Positions 60,099 through 64,000 of a stretch of 64,000 bases of DNA are shown here, piece after piece. The notes below the pieces were generated by a model. The model had not been told where the DNA came from. It saw only the letters and a list, made by a program, of their open reading frames with translations, and did not search any database. This stretch comes from Enterobacter ludwigii (GTDB taxonomy: Bacteria; Pseudomonadota; Gammaproteobacteria; Enterobacterales; Enterobacteriaceae). Made by a program: the position numbers and the translations under genes. The first letter of the stretch is position 1; every line of letters begins with the position of its first letter. The stretch covers positions 455,358-519,357 of the forward strand of contig CEFQ01000008.1 of assembly GCA_900068845.1 (NCBI GenBank). The letters are read 5' to 3'.

Positions 60099-60881
60099 AT
60101 GCTGCAGCCACACGCTACCTCAGCGCGGGTAGAGATGATTAACATCACCAAAACTTACGGTTCAATACGGTCCCTGCGCGGCGTCAATCTGCAATTGGCG
60201 CCGGGCGAAGTACTGGGCTTAGTCGGCGATAACGGCGCGGGTAAATCGACGTTAACCAAAGTGCTCTCTGGCGCGGTAGTGCCCACCAGCGGCACCATTC
60301 GCATTGATGGTGAACAACAGCACTTCACTAATCCGGCCGATTCGCGCCGCTGTCACATTGAAATGGTCTATCAGGATTTGTCGCTGTGCGACACCGTAGA
60401 CGTCGCAGGAAATCTGTTTATGGGTCGCGAGCCCATGAAAAGCGTGCTCGGTATTCCCTTTCTCGATCAAGCCAAAATGCACGCTGAGGCGCGCGAGATG
60501 CTGAAAGGCTTAGGCATTTCAATTCCGGATACGCGTTTACTGGTGCGCAATTTGTCTGGCGGACAACGTCAGGCGATTGCGATTGCGCGTGCCGCCGCGT
60601 TCGAGCCCAAGGTGCTGATCATGGATGAACCGACTGCCGCATTAGCGGTAGCGGAAGTCGAAGCGGTGCTGGAACTGATCCGCCGGGTCTCGGCACGCGG
60701 AGTCAGCGTCATCCTCATCACCCATCGCCTGCAGGATCTGTTCCTGGTGTGCGATCGCATCATGGTGATGTACGAAGGCACCAATGTGGCGGATCGGCGC
60801 GTAGCGGATACCAGCCTGAGCGATATCGTTAATTTGATCGTAGGTGAGAAGTTTACCGCTCACTCAGCGGCGGCACACTGA
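60099..60881 (+). CDS. Single-domain sugar-type ABC transporter ATPase
   Basis: A 260-residue ATPase with Walker A GDNGAGKST, Q-loop VYQDLSLCDTVDVAGNLFMGRE, signature NLSGGQRQAIAIARAA and Walker B LIMDEPTAALAV. As with the protein at 54102-54869 it is only half of a usual RbsA. GGGAG lies before the ATG. It is the first gene of an operon of at least five genes under two LacI-type operators. Confidence 0.92.
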   Translation: MLQPHATSARVEMINITKTYGSIRSLRGVNLQLAPGEVLGLVGDNGAGKSTLTKVLSGAVVPTSGTIRIDGEQQHFTNPADSRRCHIEMVYQDLSLCDTVDVAGNLFMGREPMKSVLGIPFLDQAKMHAEAREMLKGLGISIPDTRLLVRNLSGGQRQAIAIARAAAFEPKVLIMDEPTAALAVAEVEAVLELIRRVSARGVSVILITHRLQDLFLVCDRIMVMYEGTNVADRRVADTSLSDIVNLIVGEKFTAHSAAAH

Positions 60882-60890
60882 GGTAACGGG

Positions 60891-61901
60891 ATGAGCATCA
60901 TGAATTTAAGCAGTTCGCGCATGATCCAGCATTCGCTACCGCGTCGCCTGCTGCACAACCATTCGGGCGTGGTGAGCATTGCGCTGTTTTTCATCTTTTG
61001 CTGCGTGGTGTTTTCACTGATCACCAGCAACTTTCTCTCCAGCACTAACTGGCTGAATATCATTCGCCAGAGCGCCCCACTGCTGATCGTCGCCACCGCG
61101 ATGACGCTGGTGATCACCACCGGCGGCATTGATCTATCGGTGGGTTCGACGCTGGCGCTGGTGGGTGCGCTTTCGGCTATCGCGCTGAATAACTGGGGAT
61201 TGCCGTGGCCGGTGGTGTTGATTGGCGGGCTGTTGCTGGGCGGATTGGTTGGCGCGATTAATGGCTTCTTTATCGCCTTTGAGGGGATTCCGGCGTTTAT
61301 CGTCACCTTAGCCACCTTAGCCGTGGTGCGCGGTATCGCGCTGCTGGTCACTCAGGGTTACTCAATTCCGGTCCCGGCTGACAGCCTGTTTACCTTTATG
61401 GGCCGCGCGTGGGTGCTGGGCATCCCGATGCCCGCACTGATCGGCATCGTGGTGCTGTTCGCCGGGCATATAGTGCTCAATCATATGCGTTTTGGCCGCT
61501 ACGTTACGGCGATTGGTTCGAATGCCGAAGGCGCGCGCCGCAGCGGCATCAATACCAAAGCGGTCACCATGAAGGTCTACATTATCAGCGGCATGGCGGC
61601 GGCGCTGGCCGGGATGATCATTACCGCGCGTCTCGGTAGCGGTTCATCTAATCAGGGCGAAGGCTTTGAGTTGCAGGTGATCGCAGCTGTCGTTCTAGGT
61701 AGCACCAGCCTGTTTGGTGGCTTCGGCACCATTATCGGTACGCTACTGGGCGCGCTGTCGATAGCGATTATTCAGAACGGGCTGATCCTGTCGCACATCT
61801 CACCGTTCTATACGCAAATCGCTACCGGCACCATCATCCTGCTCGCCATCTGGCTTAACACCCGCATTCTCAATCCCACCCGCGCGCCGGCAAAAGGATA
61901 G
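60891..61901 (+). CDS. Ribose-type ABC transporter permease (RbsC family)
   Basis: A 336-residue membrane protein with the RbsC blocks: LNIIRQSAPLLIVATAMTLVITTGGIDLSVGSTLALVGALSAIAL, GAINGFFIAFEGIPAFIVTLATLAVVRGIALLVTQG, RRSGINTKAVTMKVYIISGMAAALAGMIITARLGSG and VIAAVVLGSTSLFGGFGTIIGTLLGA. Only one permease gene, so it should form a homodimer, unlike the paired permeases at 51205-53087. AGGTAACGGG precedes the ATG; ATG 60900 is an alternative. Confidence 0.92.
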   Translation: MSIMNLSSSRMIQHSLPRRLLHNHSGVVSIALFFIFCCVVFSLITSNFLSSTNWLNIIRQSAPLLIVATAMTLVITTGGIDLSVGSTLALVGALSAIALNNWGLPWPVVLIGGLLLGGLVGAINGFFIAFEGIPAFIVTLATLAVVRGIALLVTQGYSIPVPADSLFTFMGRAWVLGIPMPALIGIVVLFAGHIVLNHMRFGRYVTAIGSNAEGARRSGINTKAVTMKVYIISGMAAALAGMIITARLGSGSSNQGEGFELQVIAAVVLGSTSLFGGFGTIIGTLLGALSIAIIQNGLILSHISPFYTQIATGTIILLAIWLNTRILNPTRAPAKG

Positions 61902-61904
61902 CTC

Positions 61905-62984
61905 ATGAAAGGATCGATTTTTCGTCATGCGGATCCGTTACCGCTCGGCGTACGCAGTGGACAGGTGATGACAGTTTTGGGGCCGCTGCCCTTGAGCGAG
62001 ATGGGCGTCACTTTAATGCACGAACACATTCTGCTGGATGCGTCCGGCAAATGGGTGCCGCCCTGCTGCTGCAGCGATCGTCATCTCGCTGAGATGCCGG
62101 TCAAAATGGAGAACCTCGGCGAACTCAATATGAATCCGTTGATGAGCCGCGACAACTGCCAGCTGTTTGACGTCGAGATGGCGATTGACGAGTTGATGAA
62201 GTACCGCGCATTGGGCGGCGAAACCATCGTCGATCCTACCAATATCGGCATTGGCCGCGATCCACAAGGCTTGCAGCGCATCGCGCGTTTAACCGGACTC
62301 AACATCGTGATGGGCACCGGCCTGTATCTGGAACCGTCACATCCGGAATGGGTGAAGCGCATCAGCGTCGAGCAACTCGCTGAGAAGTTGATTTTTGACC
62401 TCGGCGGTGCAGCGGAAAAACCCGAGGTGATCGCCGGATTGATCGGCGAGATCGGCATCTCCAGCCGCTTTACCGCCGATGAAGAGAAGTCGCTGCGGGC
62501 TGCCGGGCGCGCCAGTGCGGCGACCGGCGTACCGATTCAGGTGCATCTACCGGGTTGGGAGCGTTTAGGTCACAACGTGCTGGATATTCTGCAGCAGGAA
62601 GGCGCCGATTTGCGTCATACCGTGCTGTGCCATATGAATCCCAGCTTTGCCGATAAAACCTATCAGCGTGAACTGGCCGACCGCGGCGTGTTCCTTGAAT
62701 ACGACATGATCGGTATGAGTTATTACTACGCCGATGAATCCGCGCAATCGCCTTCCGATGAAGAGAACGCGCGCGCCATCTGCGAACTGATCGATGACGG
62801 CTACATCCAGCAGATTTTGCTGTCGCAGGATGTGTTCCTGAAAACCATGCTGACGCGCTTTGGCGGTCACGGTTATGGCTACATCCTCAAACATTTTGTC
62901 CCGCGCCTGAAACGTCACGGTGTTAGCGGCGAACAACTCGAAACCTTAATGATTGCTAACCCGCAGCGCGTATTTGGCGGGTAA
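61905..62984 (+). CDS. Phosphotriesterase-related (amidohydrolase superfamily) protein
   Basis: A 359-residue (beta/alpha)8 hydrolase. The metal motif HEH is in LMHEHILLDASG; the bridging residue is probably Glu in IAGLIGEIGISS rather than the carboxylated Lys of true phosphotriesterase; further ligands are His in IQVHLPGWE and CHMNPS, and Asp in LLSQDVF. This is the pattern of the Php-like lactonase/esterase group. AAAGGATAGCTC precedes the ATG, 3 bases after the permease stop. It pairs with an amidotransferase-like protein, as in Salmonella loci around STM3548. Confidence 0.88.
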   Translation: MKGSIFRHADPLPLGVRSGQVMTVLGPLPLSEMGVTLMHEHILLDASGKWVPPCCCSDRHLAEMPVKMENLGELNMNPLMSRDNCQLFDVEMAIDELMKYRALGGETIVDPTNIGIGRDPQGLQRIARLTGLNIVMGTGLYLEPSHPEWVKRISVEQLAEKLIFDLGGAAEKPEVIAGLIGEIGISSRFTADEEKSLRAAGRASAATGVPIQVHLPGWERLGHNVLDILQQEGADLRHTVLCHMNPSFADKTYQRELADRGVFLEYDMIGMSYYYADESAQSPSDEENARAICELIDDGYIQQILLSQDVFLKTMLTRFGGHGYGYILKHFVPRLKRHGVSGEQLETLMIANPQRVFGG

Positions 62985-62996
62985 AAGGGAAATATT

Positions 62997-63752
62997 ATGC
63001 AGAAACAAGTCTTGCTGGTGGGCGAATCCTGGACCAGCACCTCGAACCATATTAAAGGCTTTGACCAATTTTCCACCGCGACCTGGCACAGCGGTGCCAA
63101 CGATTTTATCGCGGCGCTGAAGGATAGCGATTACGCCATTACCCACATGCCGGCGCATGCCGCCGCCACGGATTTCCCGCTGACGCTGGAAGGGCTGCAA
63201 AAATGGGATGTGATTATCCTGTCGGATATTGGCGCCAATACGCTGCTGCTGCATCCTGATACCTGGCTGAAAAGCCGTCGCACCGCCAACCGCTTGTCCT
63301 TGATCCACGATTACGTTGCCGCCGGCGGCAGCCTGATGATGATCGGCGGCTACTTCAGTTTTCAGGGCATCAATGGCGGCGCGCGTTTCCGCAATACGCT
63401 GGTCGAGAAAGTGTTGCCGGTGCGCTGCCTCGCCTGGGATGACCGCATCGAAACGCCGGAAGGTTCCACGCTGGAGATAACACAATCACACGCGCTGTTC
63501 GATGATATCTCTGGCGAATGGCCGTGGATGCTGGGCTACAACGAAGTGGAGATGCAGCCCGAAGGCACGCTGCTGGCGACCGTCGCCGGCACTTCGCATC
63601 CTTTATTAGCGGTGCGCGAATATCAGCAAGGCCGCTCGCTAGTGTGGACCAGCGATATGTCGGCGCACTGGTTGCCGGAAGAGTTTACCCAATGGCCTGG
63701 CTATCGCCAGCTGTGGATTAACTGCTTTGACTGGCTGACGGAGCGCGCCTGA
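62997..63752 (+). CDS. Glutamine amidotransferase-like protein (COG5426, STM3548-like)
   Basis: A 251-residue protein: KQVLLVGESWTSTSNHIKGFDQFSTATWHSG, WDVIILSDIGANTLLLHP, YVAAGGSLMMIGGYFSFQGINGGARF and DMSAHWLPEEFTQWPGYRQLW. The fold is that of class I glutamine amidotransferases, but the catalytic Cys elbow is GGYFSFQG with Tyr, so glutaminase activity is unlikely. The pairing with a phosphotriesterase-like protein is known from Salmonella STM3548. Function unknown. Its stop overlaps the next ATG (TGATG). Confidence 0.82.
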   Translation: MQKQVLLVGESWTSTSNHIKGFDQFSTATWHSGANDFIAALKDSDYAITHMPAHAAATDFPLTLEGLQKWDVIILSDIGANTLLLHPDTWLKSRRTANRLSLIHDYVAAGGSLMMIGGYFSFQGINGGARFRNTLVEKVLPVRCLAWDDRIETPEGSTLEITQSHALFDDISGEWPWMLGYNEVEMQPEGTLLATVAGTSHPLLAVREYQQGRSLVWTSDMSAHWLPEEFTQWPGYRQLWINCFDWLTERA

Positions 63753-64000
63753 TGCAGCCGGCTTCACTCGCACTCGCCCAGCAACTGCTCGGCTTCGACA
63801 CCATCAATCCGCCGGGCAACGAAGCCGCCTGTATGGCGTTTTTTGCCGCATGGCTGAGCGAGCAGGGTTTTGACGTGCAGCTATCATCGTTTGGCGAAGG
63901 TCGCAGCAATCTCGTGGCGCAGATGCGCGGTACTGCTCCGGGCAAATCGCTGGCGTTTACCGGACATATCGATACCGTGCCGCTCGGCAATCAGCCGTGG
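63752..64000 (+). CDS. M20 family ArgE/DapE-type hydrolase, N-terminal part (runs off the window)
   Basis: The 83 visible residues begin MQPASLALAQQLLGFDTINPPGNE and reach LAFTGHIDTVPLGNQPW, the first metal motif (His, Asp) of M20 enzymes. The ATG overlaps the stop of the amidotransferase-like gene, so it belongs to the LacI-controlled operon. It appears to be the fourth M20 protein in the window and the second attached to a sugar-type ABC system. Confidence 0.88.
   Translation, partial: MQPASLALAQQLLGFDTINPPGNEAACMAFFAAWLSEQGFDVQLSSFGEGRSNLVAQMRGTAPGKSLAFTGHIDTVPLGNQPW

Overview
The window looks like chromosomal DNA of an enterobacterium, most likely Erwiniaceae (Pantoea or Erwinia). This rests on a recognisable YebG with its LexA box, an EptA (PmrC) very close to the enterobacterial protein, and about ten intergenic copies of a palindromic element with GTAGCGGCGC/GCGCCGCTAC arms. 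The genus is inferred from general character, not from a marker gene. Most of the DNA is accessory metabolism: six ABC-type uptake systems plus one TRAP system, four flavin-dependent luciferase-like (LLM) monooxygenases, four M20 hydrolases and dedicated regulators. No rRNA, tRNA, CRISPR array, insertion sequence or phage gene was seen.

Layout. 1-3109: the 3' part of an LLM monooxygenase followed by an old-yellow-enzyme reductase, an EthD-like protein and a two-domain NTF2-like protein, an oxidoreductive set of unknown substrate. 3216-8537: a TetR repressor divergent from an MFS exporter with paired operators between them, an alpha/beta hydrolase divergent from a DJ-1/AraC regulator over a perfect palindrome, and a second MFS protein. 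8560-15347: a dCache chemoreceptor, a Fic AMP-transferase with two operator-like repeats, SOS-regulated yebG, an overlapping SIR2 plus Ham1-like gene pair that resembles a stress or anti-phage module, and a membrane-bound EAL phosphodiesterase.

15466-23130 (minus strand): amino-acid ABC transporter core, two paralogous binding proteins, GNAT acetyltransferase, LLM monooxygenase, M20 deacylase and a second LLM. This gene content matches the Bacillus yxe/ytm type pathways that acetylate, oxidise and deacetylate S-substituted cysteines to recover sulfur. Divergent from it is a complete TRAP transporter (23500-26331). 26614-35946 is a second such set: peptide-type ABC transporter with fused ATPases, LLM, AhpD-like protein, M20 and VOC proteins (the KPN_01854/Avi_7169 type cluster). 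42980-49802 adds a sulfonate/nitrate-type ABC transporter, a cysteine-synthase homologue, an orphan Tat-exported binding protein and an acyl-CoA-dehydrogenase-like flavoprotein. Together these suggest a large organosulfur scavenging region.

36829-40744 is a three-gene envelope operon (OmpA-like lipoprotein, multi-spanning membrane protein, exported VWA-like protein) that I do not recognise. 41053-42910 holds a 30-residue membrane peptide resembling PmrR, then eptA, each preceded by a PmrA-box-like sequence, so this is a lipid A modification locus without pmrAB beside it.

49879-64000: two sugar-type ABC transporters with accessory enzymes. The first operon (minus) carries M20 hydrolase, two permeases, binding protein, single-domain ATPase, TenA-like protein and BtpA-like protein, with a PfkB kinase divergent from it. 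TenA plus an M20 amidohydrolase plus transporter plus PfkB kinase is reminiscent of salvage of degraded thiamine pyrimidine. The second set (binding protein at 57273, LacI regulator, ATPase, permease, phosphotriesterase-like, amidotransferase-like and M20 proteins) has two perfect 14-base palindromes as LacI-type operators and runs off the right edge.
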